A DNA stretch of 64,000 nt from an uncultured Oscillospiraceae bacterium (GCA_902492045.1 CABUKB010000007.1:18079-82078), one strand, 5' to 3'; shown: positions 24,540 through 33,427, counted from the first letter of the stretch. Translations and numbers: made by a program. The notes: generated by a model from the letters alone, not told the origin.

Positions 24540-25571
24540 ATGCGTTTTGACCGCGTGCCCGGGCCGACGCCGGATGCCGGCTTTCTGACGTTTGCCGGAA
24601 ATAACGAGGCGAAAGAGCGGCTCTCCGCCTGTATCGACGGGGAGCGGCTTCCGCATGCCCTGCTGTTTGAAGGCCCGGCCGGCTGCGGGAAACGCACCCT
24701 GGCCCGGCTGACCGCCATGGCGGCGGTTTGCACCGGGGCAGGCGAAGGCGGGCGGCCCTGCGGCGCCTGCCCCGGTTGCCGCAAGGCCGCGTCGGGTTCC
24801 CATCCCGACATTCTCGAAATGGGGGGGGAGGGGTCCGCCCGCTCCTTCCATATCGAGACGGTCCGCGCTCTGCGGGAGGACGCTTACGTCCTTCCCAATG
24901 AGGCGCCCCGGCGGGTGTTCCTGCTCGCTGAGGTGCAGAATATGACCGAGCAGGCTCAGAACGCCCTGCTCAAAATCTTGGAAGAGCCGCCCGCGAGCGC
25001 GCTTTTCCTGTTAACTTGTGAAAACCGGGGGCAGCTTTTGGACACCATACGGTCCCGTCTGGTGATCCTGACGCTCTCCGGCCTGGCACAGGAGGAGGCC
25101 GAAACGCTGCTGGCCCGGCTTTTGCCCGGCACCTCCCCGGAAGACCGCCGTCAGGCGGCCCTCCTATCCGGGGGGGTGGTGGGACAAGCCCTTCGGGGAT
25201 TGACCGACGGGGTTTACCAGAGGGTTCAGGAACTGGTTCCCGCCTTGGCGGCTGCGGTTGCCGCCCCGCTGGAACGGCCGCTTCTGCGGCTGACCGGGCG
25301 CCTGGAGAAGGACCGGGAGGTGTTGCCGGGGGTGCTCGCCGGGCTCGCGTTGGTGTTCCGGGATGCATTGGTTTTGCGCAGCGGCGGGTCGGACAGCCTC
25401 TCCATTGCCCCCGGCGCGGCGGCGGAACTGGCCCAAACCCTTTCCCGGGAGCGCCTTCTCCGTTTGCTCGACAGGGTGCGGGAATTGGACGATGCCCGGC
25501 GCCATAACGCCAATTACACGCTCCTCATCACCCGGCTGTGTGCCTGCCTGAGGCAGGATGCCGGGCGGTGA
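24540..25571 (+). CDS. holB: DNA polymerase III delta' subunit
   Basis: A 343-residue clamp-loader subunit. GPAGCGKRTLARL is a P-loop at about residues 45-57. Four Cys (CGACPGC and a preceding C, about 62-80) form the zinc module. SQNALLKILEEPP-like sequence (QAQNALLKILEEPP) and the IRSRL sensor are present. It loads the sliding clamp together with DnaX and HolA. The ATG is preceded by GCGGGGG. Confidence 0.9.
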   Translation: MRFDRVPGPTPDAGFLTFAGNNEAKERLSACIDGERLPHALLFEGPAGCGKRTLARLTAMAAVCTGAGEGGRPCGACPGCRKAASGSHPDILEMGGEGSARSFHIETVRALREDAYVLPNEAPRRVFLLAEVQNMTEQAQNALLKILEEPPASALFLLTCENRGQLLDTIRSRLVILTLSGLAQEEAETLLARLLPGTSPEDRRQAALLSGGVVGQALRGLTDGVYQRVQELVPALAAAVAAPLERPLLRLTGRLEKDREVLPGVLAGLALVFRDALVLRSGGSDSLSIAPGAAAELAQTLSRERLLRLLDRVRELDDARRHNANYTLLITRLCACLRQDAGR

Positions 25572-25631
25572 GGTTTCCGCCTTGGATGCGGCCATCCGGC
25601 CCCAAGGCGTATTGATAGGAAGGTGGATACG

Positions 25632-26501
25632 ATGGCCGAAATCATTGGAGTTCGCTTTAAAAATATGGGGAAGGTCTATTATTTCGATCCCGCCGGCAAT
25701 ACCCTTGAAAAGGGGGACCATGTGGTGGTGGAAACCGCCCGGGGCATGGAGTGCGGGGAGGTTGTCATTCCCAACAAGCAGGTATCGGACGAAACCCTGG
25801 TGAGGCCGCTCAAGCCGGTCCTGCGCCCGGCCGGGCCCGAAGATTTAAAGCGGGCGGGCGAAAACGCCGAGCGGGAGCGCAAGGCGATGCAGATCTGTCA
25901 GGAAAAGATCGCCGCGCACAAGCTGGACATGAAGCTCGTGGATGTGGAATATGCCTTTGATAATGCCAAAATCCTGTTTTACTTTACCGCCGACGGCCGG
26001 GTGGATTTCCGGGAACTGGTCAAGGATTTGGCCTCGGTTTTCCACACCCGCATCGAACTGCGCCAAATCGGGGTGCGGGATGAAGCCAAGATGCTCGGAG
26101 GGCTGGGCATCTGCGGGCGGCCCTTCTGCTGTTCCCAGTTTTTAGGGGATTTTCATCCGGTATCCATCAAAATGGCCAAAGAACAGGGCCTGTCCCTGAA
26201 TCCGACGAAAATCTCGGGATCCTGCGGCCGCTTGATGTGCTGCCTGAAATACGAGCAGGAGGCGTATGAGTCCCTGCTGCGCATCACCCCCCGGCAGGGC
26301 GCGGTGGTCAACACGCCGGATGGCCGGGGTCAGGTGGTGGAAGCCAATCTGCTCACCGGAATCATCAAAGTGCGGCTGGAGAAGTCCCCGGATTCCCCTC
26401 CCGCCCCTTATCAGCGGGAAGTGGTCAAGGTGATCCGCGACGGCCGGGGCCGGCACCCGAAGGAAGAGGCGGACCCCGCCGGGGAAGAGGAAACCGAATG
26501 A
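25632..26501 (+). CDS. ricT: PSP1-domain protein RicT
   Basis: A 289-residue PSP1 family protein. In Bacillus RicT (YaaT) works with RicA and RicF to steer RNase Y and Spo0A phosphorylation, and carries Fe-S clusters. MAEIIGVRFKNMGKVYYFDP is the usual start. The Cys motifs GICGRPFCCSQFL and SGSCGRLMCCLKYE are intact, and the tail is acidic. ATG 25632 suits the AGGAAGG site better than GTG 25623. Confidence 0.92.
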   Translation: MAEIIGVRFKNMGKVYYFDPAGNTLEKGDHVVVETARGMECGEVVIPNKQVSDETLVRPLKPVLRPAGPEDLKRAGENAERERKAMQICQEKIAAHKLDMKLVDVEYAFDNAKILFYFTADGRVDFRELVKDLASVFHTRIELRQIGVRDEAKMLGGLGICGRPFCCSQFLGDFHPVSIKMAKEQGLSLNPTKISGSCGRLMCCLKYEQEAYESLLRITPRQGAVVNTPDGRGQVVEANLLTGIIKVRLEKSPDSPPAPYQREVVKVIRDGRGRHPKEEADPAGEEETE

Positions 26502-26523
26502 AATAGGCCGGAAAACGGCGCGG

Positions 26524-26558
26524 AAAAGGCATGGACGTTTCATCGTCCATGCCTTTTT
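26524..26558. terminator. intrinsic terminator after ricT
   Basis: Perfect 14-bp stem AAAAGGCATGGACG / CGTCCATGCCTTTT with a TTTCAT loop and a T run. It can also serve the converging rsmA gene. Confidence 0.88.
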
Positions 26559-26673
26559 GATTGTGGGTATCTCCCCGCAGGACTTGCCCTGTGGCCGGGC
26601 CGCTCCAGGATGCGGCCGCCCTCAGGACACGGCGGACTTCCGCCGCAGCGCGCCGGACGGTCTGTCCGTATGA

Positions 26674-27540
26674 TTACAGCCGTTCTCCGACGGCGTCGGA
26701 CAATGCGGCAAAGGCCTGCAGAGGGATTTCTTCCGCCCGGGCGGACGGCGAAATCCCGGCCGCGGCCAAAGCCGCGCAGACTGTCTGTTTCGGGTAGCCG
26801 CCGCCTGCGAGGGCGTTGGCAATCGTCTTGCGCCGCTGGGCGAACGCCGTGCGGATCAGGCGGAACATGGCCGCTTCATCCCCTGTCCGGCAGGGCGGCT
26901 CCTCCCGGATTTGAAGACGCATGACGGTGCTGTCCACCTTGGGGGCGGGAAGGAAGCTGCCGCGCGAAACCGGGAACAGCCGCTCGGCCCGGGCGTAATA
27001 ATCCACGGCCAGCGTCACCGCCCCGCATGCCCTTGTGCCCGGGCGGGCACAGAGCCGCTCGGCCGCTTCCTTCTGCACCAGCACCGTGATGCTTTTTGCC
27101 GGCAGCCGGCTTTCCAGCAGGCGCATCAGCAGGGGCGAGGTGAGGTAATAGGGCAGGTTGGCGCAGACAACCAACGGCAGTCCGGGCGCTTTTTCCCGCA
27201 TGAGGGCGGCCAGATCCAGGCGCATCGCGTCTGCCTGCACCACCTCCACATTGCCGCAGTCCCCCACCGTTTCGGCGAGTACCGGCAGCAGGCGGCGGTC
27301 CAATTCGACGCTGACGACCTTCTCCGCCACCCCGGCGAGTTCCCGGGTGAGCACCCCGATTCCGGGGCCGATCTCCAGGGCGGCGAATTCCGCCGGCAGG
27401 CCCTCCCGACAGGCGGCCGCCATCCGGGGACAGACCGAAGGGTTGATGAGAAAATTTTGCCCCAGCGCCTTGGAAAAGGTGAAACCGTGGCGGCCGAGCA
27501 GGGTTTTGACGGCGCCGATATCTGTCAGATTGTCCATCAT
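26674..27540 (-). CDS. rsmA: 16S rRNA dimethyladenosine transferase
   Basis: A 288-residue SAM-dependent enzyme that makes N6,N6-dimethyladenosine at two adjacent adenines in helix 45 of 16S rRNA (KsgA). FTFSKALGQNFLIN is the N-terminal hallmark; LEIGPGIGVLTREL is the SAM motif and NLPYYLTSPLL the catalytic motif IV. The start is ATG 27540 (or 27537) after GAAAGGGCGG; the longer open frame upstream lacks a ribosome-binding site and overlaps the next gene. Confidence 0.93.
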   Translation of the reverse strand: MMDNLTDIGAVKTLLGRHGFTFSKALGQNFLINPSVCPRMAAACREGLPAEFAALEIGPGIGVLTRELAGVAEKVVSVELDRRLLPVLAETVGDCGNVEVVQADAMRLDLAALMREKAPGLPLVVCANLPYYLTSPLLMRLLESRLPAKSITVLVQKEAAERLCARPGTRACGAVTLAVDYYARAERLFPVSRGSFLPAPKVDSTVMRLQIREEPPCRTGDEAAMFRLIRTAFAQRRKTIANALAGGGYPKQTVCAALAAAGISPSARAEEIPLQAFAALSDAVGERL

Positions 27541-27646
27541 GGCGTTCCGCCCTTTCATGAAAATGGAGGATGAAACCGCTTGTCCGGATGCGGGACGGCA
27601 TGCGTCGAAAAATGCAAAAAATTTTAGCAAAATCTTCATATTTTTA

Positions 27647-27675
27647 TTGCACATTCGCCGTTTGTAAGGTATCAT
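27647..27675 (+). promoter_or_regulatory. promoter of the dCMP deaminase-like gene
   Basis: TTGCAC (27647-27652), 17-bp spacer, TATCAT (27670-27675), in an AT-rich stretch 35 bases upstream of the start. Confidence 0.65.
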
Positions 27676-27709
27676 AGAGAGGGGACGTGATGAGGAAGGA
27701 AGGGAGCTT

Positions 27710-28198
27710 ATGCCAAGAAGGGACAAGGAAAACTATTACCTGGACATCGCGCAGACGGTAGCGGAGCGCTGCACCTGCCTGCGCCGTCATTTCGGCGCCA
27801 TCCTGGTGAAAAATGATCAAATCATATCCACGGGCTATGTCGGCGCCCCCCGCGGCAGAAAAAACTGCACGGATTTGGGCACCTGCCTGCGGGAAAAGAT
27901 GCAGATCCCCCGGGGCGAACGGTATGAACTGTGCCGTTCGGTCCATGCCGAGGCCAATGCCATCATTCATGCGTCCCGTGCCGATATGATCGGCGGCACC
28001 CTGTATCTTGTGGGGGTGGACGCCCGCACGGGCGAGCTTGTCCCCGACGCGAATCCCTGCGCCATGTGCAAGCGCCTGATTATCAACGCGGGCATTTCCC
28101 GTGTCGTCATACGCAACACCCCCGATGCCTTTACCGCCATCTATGTGCAGGAGTGGATTGAACAGGACGGCTCCTTAACGGGAGAATTCGGCTATTGA
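27710..28198 (+). CDS. dCMP deaminase family protein (ComEB-like)
   Basis: A 162-residue zinc deaminase of the deoxycytidylate deaminase/ComEB family, probably turning dCMP into dUMP for dTMP synthesis. The zinc site is complete: HAEANAI with catalytic Glu, and PCAMCKR. Additional Cys/His residues (CTCLRRHFG, CTDLGTCLRE) match the second zinc site common in this family. Start ATG 27710 after GGAAGG. Confidence 0.88.
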   Translation: MPRRDKENYYLDIAQTVAERCTCLRRHFGAILVKNDQIISTGYVGAPRGRKNCTDLGTCLREKMQIPRGERYELCRSVHAEANAIIHASRADMIGGTLYLVGVDARTGELVPDANPCAMCKRLIINAGISRVVIRNTPDAFTAIYVQEWIEQDGSLTGEFGY

Positions 28199-28263
28199 CC
28201 GGCGGGTAAAAGGTTGGATTTTGCGACTTTGTGAACATCTTTCAAGTTGCGATAAAAAAGGAT

Positions 28264-28292
28264 TTGATCCTTCAGGGGCGAAGTATTATACT
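28264..28292 (+). promoter_or_regulatory. promoter of the small XRE gene
   Basis: TTGATC (28264-28269), 17-bp spacer, TATACT (28287-28292), 46 bases upstream of the start codon. A GGATTTGATCC-type inverted repeat overlaps the -35 element and may be an operator. Confidence 0.6.
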
Positions 28293-28338
28293 GAAATATG
28301 ATACCAGCGCAATTTCGAGGTAAAGGAGAATACGCAGG

Positions 28339-28557
28339 ATGTATCTCGCCGAAAATTTGAAAATATTACGGAAAAAGCATCAGTTGACCCAGTCTCAGCT
28401 CGCGGTTATACTGGAAGTGGACCGGTCGGCTTATTCCTGCTACGAGACGGGGAAAACCCGTCCGGATTACGAAAAGCTGATTAAGCTCTCCCGGTTTTAT
28501 GGGGCAAGTATCGACGACCTTCTTCTCACCCGGTTTGAGGACGGAAACCGTTCTTAA
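28339..28557 (+). CDS. XRE-family helix-turn-helix regulator
   Basis: A 72-residue single-domain regulator: LAENLKILRKKHQLTQSQLA, then VDRSAYSCYETGKTRPDYEK and FYGASIDDLLL, a textbook Cro/CI fold. ATG 28339 follows GTAAAGGAG. It stands alone between promoter and terminator. Target unknown. Confidence 0.88.
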   Translation: MYLAENLKILRKKHQLTQSQLAVILEVDRSAYSCYETGKTRPDYEKLIKLSRFYGASIDDLLLTRFEDGNRS

Positions 28558-28578
28558 AGCCCCCGGCATGAAAACGCG

Positions 28579-28608
28579 AGACGGCCGCTGCCCCTGCAAC
28601 GGCCGTCT
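28579..28608. terminator. terminator between XRE and PduL genes
   Basis: Stem AGACGGCCG / CGGCCGTCT between two convergent genes. The T run is weak on the plus strand; on the minus side it is followed by CGCGTTTTC. Confidence 0.65.
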
Positions 28609-28631
28609 TCTCGTCGTGGGCTTTCCACGGG

Positions 28632-29207
28632 TTATCCGATGACCGTTCCCATCGTCCCCGGCGCCACGCATCCGGCGTTGGATTCGTCGGTGTCGATATG
28701 CATGGCCAGGGCGAACCGGTCGCTGACCCGCACCACCACGTCGCCGAATATCAGGCTGCGCCCGCCGCCGTCGATTTTGACCGACACTTCATCCCGGTCC
28801 TTTAATCCAAACGCCTCGGCATCGGCCGGCGTCATATGAATATGCCGTTTGGCCGCGATAACCCCCTCGGCCAGTTCGACCTCGCCTTTCGGCCCGACCA
28901 GGCGGCAGGCGCCGCTGCCCGCAATGTCGCCCGATTCCCGGATGGGGGCGGTCACCCCGATGGCGCGCGCGTCGGTCAGCGACAGCTCCACCTGTGTCGC
29001 GCTGCGGACCGGGCCCAGGATGCTCACGCCGGTGAGGGTCTTTTTCGGCCCCACCACGTCCACCCGCTCGTTGCTGGCAAACTGCCCGGGTTGGGACAGC
29101 GGCTTTTTCACGGTGAGCTGATACCCTTTGCCGAACAGGGTCTCGAGATCCGCCTGTGTCACATGCACGTGGCGGGCGGAGGTTTCCACTAATACCTGAC
29201 TGGCCAT
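28632..29207 (-). CDS. pduL: PduL-type phosphate acyltransferase
   Basis: A 191-residue enzyme of the PduL family, which exchanges CoA and phosphate on acetyl or propanoyl groups. The two zinc-ligand regions are visible: ETSARHVHVTQ near the start and AAKRHIHMTPADA at about 115. ATG 29207 has AGGAAG at good distance; GTG 29213 would be too close. No microcompartment shell genes are present, so it is probably a free phosphotransacetylase. Confidence 0.9.
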   Translation of the reverse strand: MASQVLVETSARHVHVTQADLETLFGKGYQLTVKKPLSQPGQFASNERVDVVGPKKTLTGVSILGPVRSATQVELSLTDARAIGVTAPIRESGDIAGSGACRLVGPKGEVELAEGVIAAKRHIHMTPADAEAFGLKDRDEVSVKIDGGGRSLIFGDVVVRVSDRFALAMHIDTDESNAGCVAPGTMGTVIG

Positions 29208-29328
29208 TTGCACACTTCCTGTAATTTGTATTCCTGCCGTTTGTCCGGCGGCAGCCTTGTATCATTGTACCGCACCCCCGGGCTTTTTTCAAGGGGGAAT
29301 CGAAAGCCGAAAGGAAAGAGAATATCCC

Positions 29329-29931
29329 ATGAACGATTCCCGCGCTGCCGCGCTCGATGAACTCGCGGCCCGCTGCCGCTCCTGCACGGCCTGCGGCCTC
29401 GCCGCCACCCGCACCCATGTGGTATTCGGTACGGGGGTGCCCGATGCCGAGATCCTGATGGTGGGGGAGGGACCCGGCGAAAACGAAGACCTCCAGGGGG
29501 AACCCTTTGTCGGGCGGGGGGGCCAGCTTCTGGACAGGATGCTCGCCGCGGTCGGCCTGTCCCGGCGGCACAACGTGTATATCGCGAACATCGTCAAGTG
29601 CCGTCCGCCCAAAAACCGGGATCCCCTGCCTGGGGAACAGGACGCCTGCATCGGCTGGCTCAAGGAGCAGGCCGCACTCCTGAAACCCAAAATCCTGGTC
29701 TGTCTGGGGCGGGTGGCGGCCTGCCGCCTGATTGATCCGAATTTCAAGGTGACCAAGGAACACGGGATTTTCGTGGAGAAAAACGGGATTTTGCGGATGG
29801 GGACGTTTCATCCCGCCTCCCTGCTGCGCAATCCGGGGCAGAAGCCTCTCGCCTTCGCGGATTTTCTGGCCCTGCGGGACCGCATCGGCACCGTGTGTAC
29901 GCATACCGGGCTGGTGTATCCGGAGGACTGA
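29329..29931 (+). CDS. uracil-DNA glycosylase, Fe-S family 4-like
   Basis: A 200-residue enzyme that removes uracil from DNA. Family motifs: LMVGEGPGENEDLQGEPFVG (catalytic loop), IVKCRPPKNRDP, and FHPASLLRNP. Cys16 and Cys19 near the N-terminus, with Cys residues in VKCRPP and LVCLG, can bind the 4Fe-4S cluster. ATG 29329 follows AAAGGAAAGAG; the longer frame begins in AT-rich upstream sequence without a site. Confidence 0.9.
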   Translation: MNDSRAAALDELAARCRSCTACGLAATRTHVVFGTGVPDAEILMVGEGPGENEDLQGEPFVGRGGQLLDRMLAAVGLSRRHNVYIANIVKCRPPKNRDPLPGEQDACIGWLKEQAALLKPKILVCLGRVAACRLIDPNFKVTKEHGIFVEKNGILRMGTFHPASLLRNPGQKPLAFADFLALRDRIGTVCTHTGLVYPED

Positions 29932-29953
29932 CGCAAGCCCGGCAACCGCATCG

Positions 29954-30976
29954 TTAGAACAGGTCCGGATAGCAGGCGCGGGCCAATTCCTCCGCTGCGT
30001 ACGCCATGTAGTGGGAGGTGGATCCCCGATACTTTTCGGTCAGGGCGAAAATGCGGTCGTTTTTCACCGCCGGTACCGTCTGCAAAGCGGTGTCGGCGAG
30101 GATCGAGGCTTTCATCGCCGCGCCGCCGTCCTCCGAGACCGAAAAGTCGGCGCCATAGGTGACGCCTGAGATCACCAGCACATCGGGTTTCCAGTCGTTG
30201 ACCACGGTTTCTTTGCTGACATTGGAATAGAGGGGGGCCGTGCAGACGTTGACCGTCCCCGCCGCTTCAGCAATGGACTGGAAGGGCGAGCCTTCGCCAT
30301 AGGCGCACAGCATGCCGTCGGCGGAATAAGAGGCTTCGTAATACATCACCGTCACCCGGTCGGCCTCAGGGATCGGTTCCACCTTGGCTTTCACTTCATC
30401 CAGCCTTTCCTGCATGTCCGAAACCAGGCGGTCCCCCTGTTCCGAGGCGAACAGGGCTTTGGACAGGGTGGCGATCCGTTCGGCAATCTCCTCATAGGTC
30501 ACGGGGGAGGCCAGGGTCAGCACCGTGACGCCCGCGTCGGCCAGCGTTTTCGCCAGGCTGCCGTCGGTATCGTTAAAGGTGTCGAGTACCACGAGGTCGG
30601 GGGTGAGGCCCAGGATCGCCTCCGCCTCGCTGGAAACCCGGCTTGTCACCTGGGCTGCTTTCTCGGAAAGGGCGGTGGTCACGGAGGAATCCATGTAATT
30701 CGAGATGCCCGCCACCCGGTCCGGCTCCACAAGGTCGAGGGTGATTTCGGCCGCCCAGACGGGCAGGACCACGATGTGCTGCGGTGCGGTTTGGATGGTG
30801 ATGTCGCCGCCGGCGGCATCTTGGACGGTGACCGGCTCCGCGATCACGGAGGCGGCAGAGGCGCCGCCGGAGGAAGCCGGGGTTCCGGTGTCCGCGCAGG
30901 CGGCCAGGGAAAGAAGCAGAGCGGCGGCCAAAGCCGCGACGCCGCTCCTTTTCAAGAGTGTTTGCCAGGGTTTCAT
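29954..30976 (-). CDS. ABC substrate-binding lipoprotein, cobalamin/siderophore type
   Basis: A 340-residue TroA/BtuF-like binding protein. A lipoprotein signal precedes LAAC (Cys near 27), then a Ser/Gly-rich linker, then two lobes: PQHIVVLPVWAAEITLDLVE, PDLVVLDTF and the final helix AEELARACYPDLF. The upstream cobalamin riboswitch with terminator strongly suggests a cobalamin or precursor substrate. No permease or ATPase gene is adjacent, so it must work with subunits encoded elsewhere. ATG 30976 follows AAGGTGG. Confidence 0.85.
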   Translation of the reverse strand: MKPWQTLLKRSGVAALAAALLLSLAACADTGTPASSGGASAASVIAEPVTVQDAAGGDITIQTAPQHIVVLPVWAAEITLDLVEPDRVAGISNYMDSSVTTALSEKAAQVTSRVSSEAEAILGLTPDLVVLDTFNDTDGSLAKTLADAGVTVLTLASPVTYEEIAERIATLSKALFASEQGDRLVSDMQERLDEVKAKVEPIPEADRVTVMYYEASYSADGMLCAYGEGSPFQSIAEAAGTVNVCTAPLYSNVSKETVVNDWKPDVLVISGVTYGADFSVSEDGGAAMKASILADTALQTVPAVKNDRIFALTEKYRGSTSHYMAYAAEELARACYPDLF

Positions 30977-31042
30977 GGAATTTCCACCTTTCCGGACCGG
31001 TCTGACGCCGGTCCCTGTTTTCTTTTGTATCCCAGTTCCCCT

Positions 31043-31082
31043 GAAAAACAGCCGCCCGCTCATCAAAAGAGCGGGCGGCTGT
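31043..31082 (-). terminator. riboswitch-controlled intrinsic terminator
   Basis: On the minus strand a 13-bp GC-rich stem (AGCGGGCGGCTGT pairing with ACAGCCGCCCGCT) and a T run, between the cobalamin aptamer and the binding-protein gene. Confidence 0.85.
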
Positions 31083-31155
31083 CCGGCCGTTTCCCCGCAG
31101 CGCGCGGGAAAACAGGATAGCATCCACACCTGCTCTATCGTCCGTAGAGAGGGGA

Positions 31156-31385
31156 TCGGCCGAGCAGGCAGGTCTTCTGGCTTCCGTCCAATTCCGGCCG
31201 GGCCGCCTTCCCGGTATCGCTACCAGTGGCGGGCCCTGCTTTTCCATGCTGTCGGATTCTTCGGCAGGCAGAGACCGTCGGATCTCCCCTGCGGACGGTT
31301 ACAGCGGCGGGACCGCGCGGGATTTTCACCCGCTTCCCTATTCTCCTCCGCGGGTCGCCGGATCCGGCGGAGGCACCTGTTCGGT
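31156..31385 (-). ncRNA. cobalamin riboswitch
   Basis: Read on the minus strand, the element has the conserved parts in order: CAGGTGCC at the 5' side, GGGAAGCGGGTGAAAATCCC, GCGGTCCCGCCGCTGTAAC, then CCACTGG, GGGAAGGCGG, and the B12 box GAAGCCAGAAGACCTGCC. This is a complete adenosyl/methyl-cobalamin aptamer. With the terminator below it, it should stop transcription of the downstream lipoprotein gene when cobalamin is plentiful. Confidence 0.96.
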
Positions 31386-31478
31386 TCATTTTTCTGAAAT
31401 ACCCCTTTATTTTACCGTTTTCCTCCCTTTGTGTCAATTCCCTGCCTCTCTCGCGCGGGAATCCGCCGGTGGAAACGC
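31386..31478. other. short gap upstream of riboswitch and telA promoter
   Basis: AT-rich stretch that should contain the minus-strand promoter of the riboswitch transcript; I could not pick a convincing -35/-10 pair. Confidence 0.35.
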
Positions 31479-31507
31479 TTGACTTCCCTTACTCTTTCCC
31501 GTACAAT
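31479..31507 (+). promoter_or_regulatory. promoter of the TelA-family gene
   Basis: TTGACT (31479-31484), 17-bp spacer, TACAAT (31502-31507). Confidence 0.7.
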
Positions 31508-31588
31508 AAAAGGCGATGGAATATCGTTGATTTTAAAATGCCGCCGGATGGAAATCCACGGGCGGCGGAACAGAAAGGTGTGTTCAGC

Positions 31589-32746
31589 ATGACCGACGCC
31601 AGCCATCCTGAGACGGGCGCCACGGCGGAGGAAATCCCCGCTCTCACCCTCGATCCCTTTGCCCAGGCCGCGCCTGAGGGGAAGGCGGCGGATGAGGACG
31701 CCCTGTTGCCCGTGCAGTTGGACGAATCCACCCTCACGCCGGCGGAACAGAAGATGGTGGACGATTTTGCCAGGACCATTGATGTGACCGATTCGGGCGT
31801 CATACTGCAATACGGCGCCGCAGCGCAGCAGAAGGTGGCGGGATTTTCGGAATCGGCGCTGCAGAACGTGCGGGCCAAGGATATGGGTGAGGTGGGCGAG
31901 ATGCTCACCAATCTCGTCGGCCAGCTTCGTTCCATCACCGACGAGGAGGAGGACAAGGGCTTTTTCGGCTTTTTCCGCAAAGCGGGAAACAAGGTCAGCG
32001 CCATGAAGGCAAAATACGACAAGGCGGAAACCAACGTCGAAAAAATCTGCGCGGCTCTGGAAAATCATCAGGTGGTGCTGATGAAGGACATTGCCACCCT
32101 CGACGAATTGTATAATCTCAACCTGACCTATTTCAAGGAATTGTCCATGTATATCCTCGCGGGGAAAAAGAAGCTCGCGCAGGTGCGCTCGACCGACCTG
32201 CCCGCGCTTGAGGAAAAGGCGAAGGCTTCGGGGCTGCCCGAGGACGCCCAGGCCGCCAATGACCTGAACGCCCTGTGTACCCGGTTTGAAAAAAAGATTC
32301 ACGATCTGGAATTGACCCGGATCGTCTCGATTCAAATGGCCCCCCAAATCCGGCTGGTGCAGAACAACGACACCCTGATGACCGAGAAAATCCAATCGAC
32401 CCTGGTCAATACCATTCCGTTGTGGAAATCCCAGATGGTTCTGTCCCTGGGCCTTGCCCATTCCCAACAGGCGATGGAGGCGCAGAGGGCGGTCGCCGAT
32501 ATGACCAACGAACTGCTGCGCAAAAATGCCGATGCTCTCAAAACCGCGACGGTTGAGACCGCTAAGGAATCGGAGCGCGGCATCGTGGATATGGAAACCC
32601 TCAAACACACCAACGAATCCTTGATTTCCACTCTGGATGAGGTCATGCGGATTCAGGACGAGGGAAGGCAGAAACGCCGTGAGGCCGAGGCGGAGATCGG
32701 CCGGATCGAGGGGGAACTCAAACAGAAGCTCCTGCAGTTGCGCTGA
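31589..32746 (+). CDS. TelA family (toxic anion resistance) protein
   Basis: A 385-residue cytoplasmic, helix-rich protein of the TelA/KlaA family, named after tellurite resistance and often found with cell-envelope stress genes. Diagnostic stretches: SLQNVRAKDMGEVGEMLTNL-like (ALQNVRAKDMGEVGEMLTNL), GFFGFFRKAGNKVSAMKAKY, and VSIQMAPQIRLVQNNDTLM. The first 55 residues are acidic and disordered. ATG 31589 follows GAAAGGTG and gives the usual family length. No TerD genes are adjacent, so its stress signal is unknown. Confidence 0.88.
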   Translation: MTDASHPETGATAEEIPALTLDPFAQAAPEGKAADEDALLPVQLDESTLTPAEQKMVDDFARTIDVTDSGVILQYGAAAQQKVAGFSESALQNVRAKDMGEVGEMLTNLVGQLRSITDEEEDKGFFGFFRKAGNKVSAMKAKYDKAETNVEKICAALENHQVVLMKDIATLDELYNLNLTYFKELSMYILAGKKKLAQVRSTDLPALEEKAKASGLPEDAQAANDLNALCTRFEKKIHDLELTRIVSIQMAPQIRLVQNNDTLMTEKIQSTLVNTIPLWKSQMVLSLGLAHSQQAMEAQRAVADMTNELLRKNADALKTATVETAKESERGIVDMETLKHTNESLISTLDEVMRIQDEGRQKRREAEAEIGRIEGELKQKLLQLR

Positions 32747-32762
32747 CCCTCCGCTATGATAC

Positions 32763-32804
32763 AACCCGCCCGGAGAACCTGAAAACGGGTTCTCCGGGCG
32801 GGTT
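32763..32804. terminator. terminator after the TelA gene
   Basis: 17-bp perfect stem AACCCGCCCGGAGAACC / GGTTCTCCGGGCGGGTT with a 7-base loop. Confidence 0.85.
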
Positions 32805-32858
32805 TGGCTTTGCGGGTTCCCGGGCCGCTTTACAGCCGGTCCGGGAACGCCGCTGTTT

Positions 32859-33260
32859 TTACGGCTTATCCGTTTGTTTGCCGCCCACTGTCAAGATCAG
32901 GTAGGGCAGCCATCCGGTGATGACGACGCATATCTCGGGGAAGGATTCTTTGTTTAGGGGGCGGGCGCGCAGGAGCCGGATGACCAGGCAGGCGATCAGA
33001 ACCGCAGCGACATAGGCCACCAATACTTCCAGGATACCGAACAGGCTCAGGGCCATTCCCATGAGAATCGCGGCGATGGAAAGAAGAACCACAACGGTGC
33101 GTTCGGCACGGATCTGTCGCCGCTGTTCAAATTCTTCCGCATTCGCCTCGATTTCGGAGGGGAGGTAACTCATGCCTTCCACCTTGCTTGAAGGCGGCTC
33201 AGGGGAGGTCTCGCTTAAAATGTCCGCATAAATCGGGGTGTATGGCGGTTTTTTCTTCAC
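32859..33260 (-). CDS. small two-helix membrane protein
   Basis: A 133-residue protein. About 55 polar residues are followed by two hydrophobic segments (TVVVLLSIAAILMGMALSLF, then ILEVLVAYVAAVLIACLVIR) and a further hydrophobic stretch near the C-terminus (CVVITGWLPYLILTV). I chose GTG 33260 because GGAGGAGG lies eight bases upstream; the frame stays open to 33359 without a better start. It is the last gene of the minus-strand surface-protein run. Family not recognised. Confidence 0.6.
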   Translation of the reverse strand: MKKKPPYTPIYADILSETSPEPPSSKVEGMSYLPSEIEANAEEFEQRRQIRAERTVVVLLSIAAILMGMALSLFGILEVLVAYVAAVLIACLVIRLLRARPLNKESFPEICVVITGWLPYLILTVGGKQTDKP

Positions 33261-33427
33261 TGTTCTTAACCTCCTCCACGATAAGGTTCGCTCACCGGCC
33301 GGCGCAAAGCCAGGCGAACTTGAAAGTGTTTCCGCGTCTGACCAAACGCCGGAAAGCAAGATCCGAGGGGTTGAGCAGCTCCCTGCGCCGGCGTGCCGGG
33401 AAGGGGGCCGTCCAGCGCAGGAAGATC

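Noticed and set aside
31412..32764. Minus-strand frame of 450 codons opposite the TelA gene
   Set aside because: Antisense shadow; the plus-strand product is a recognised family with a promoter and a terminator.
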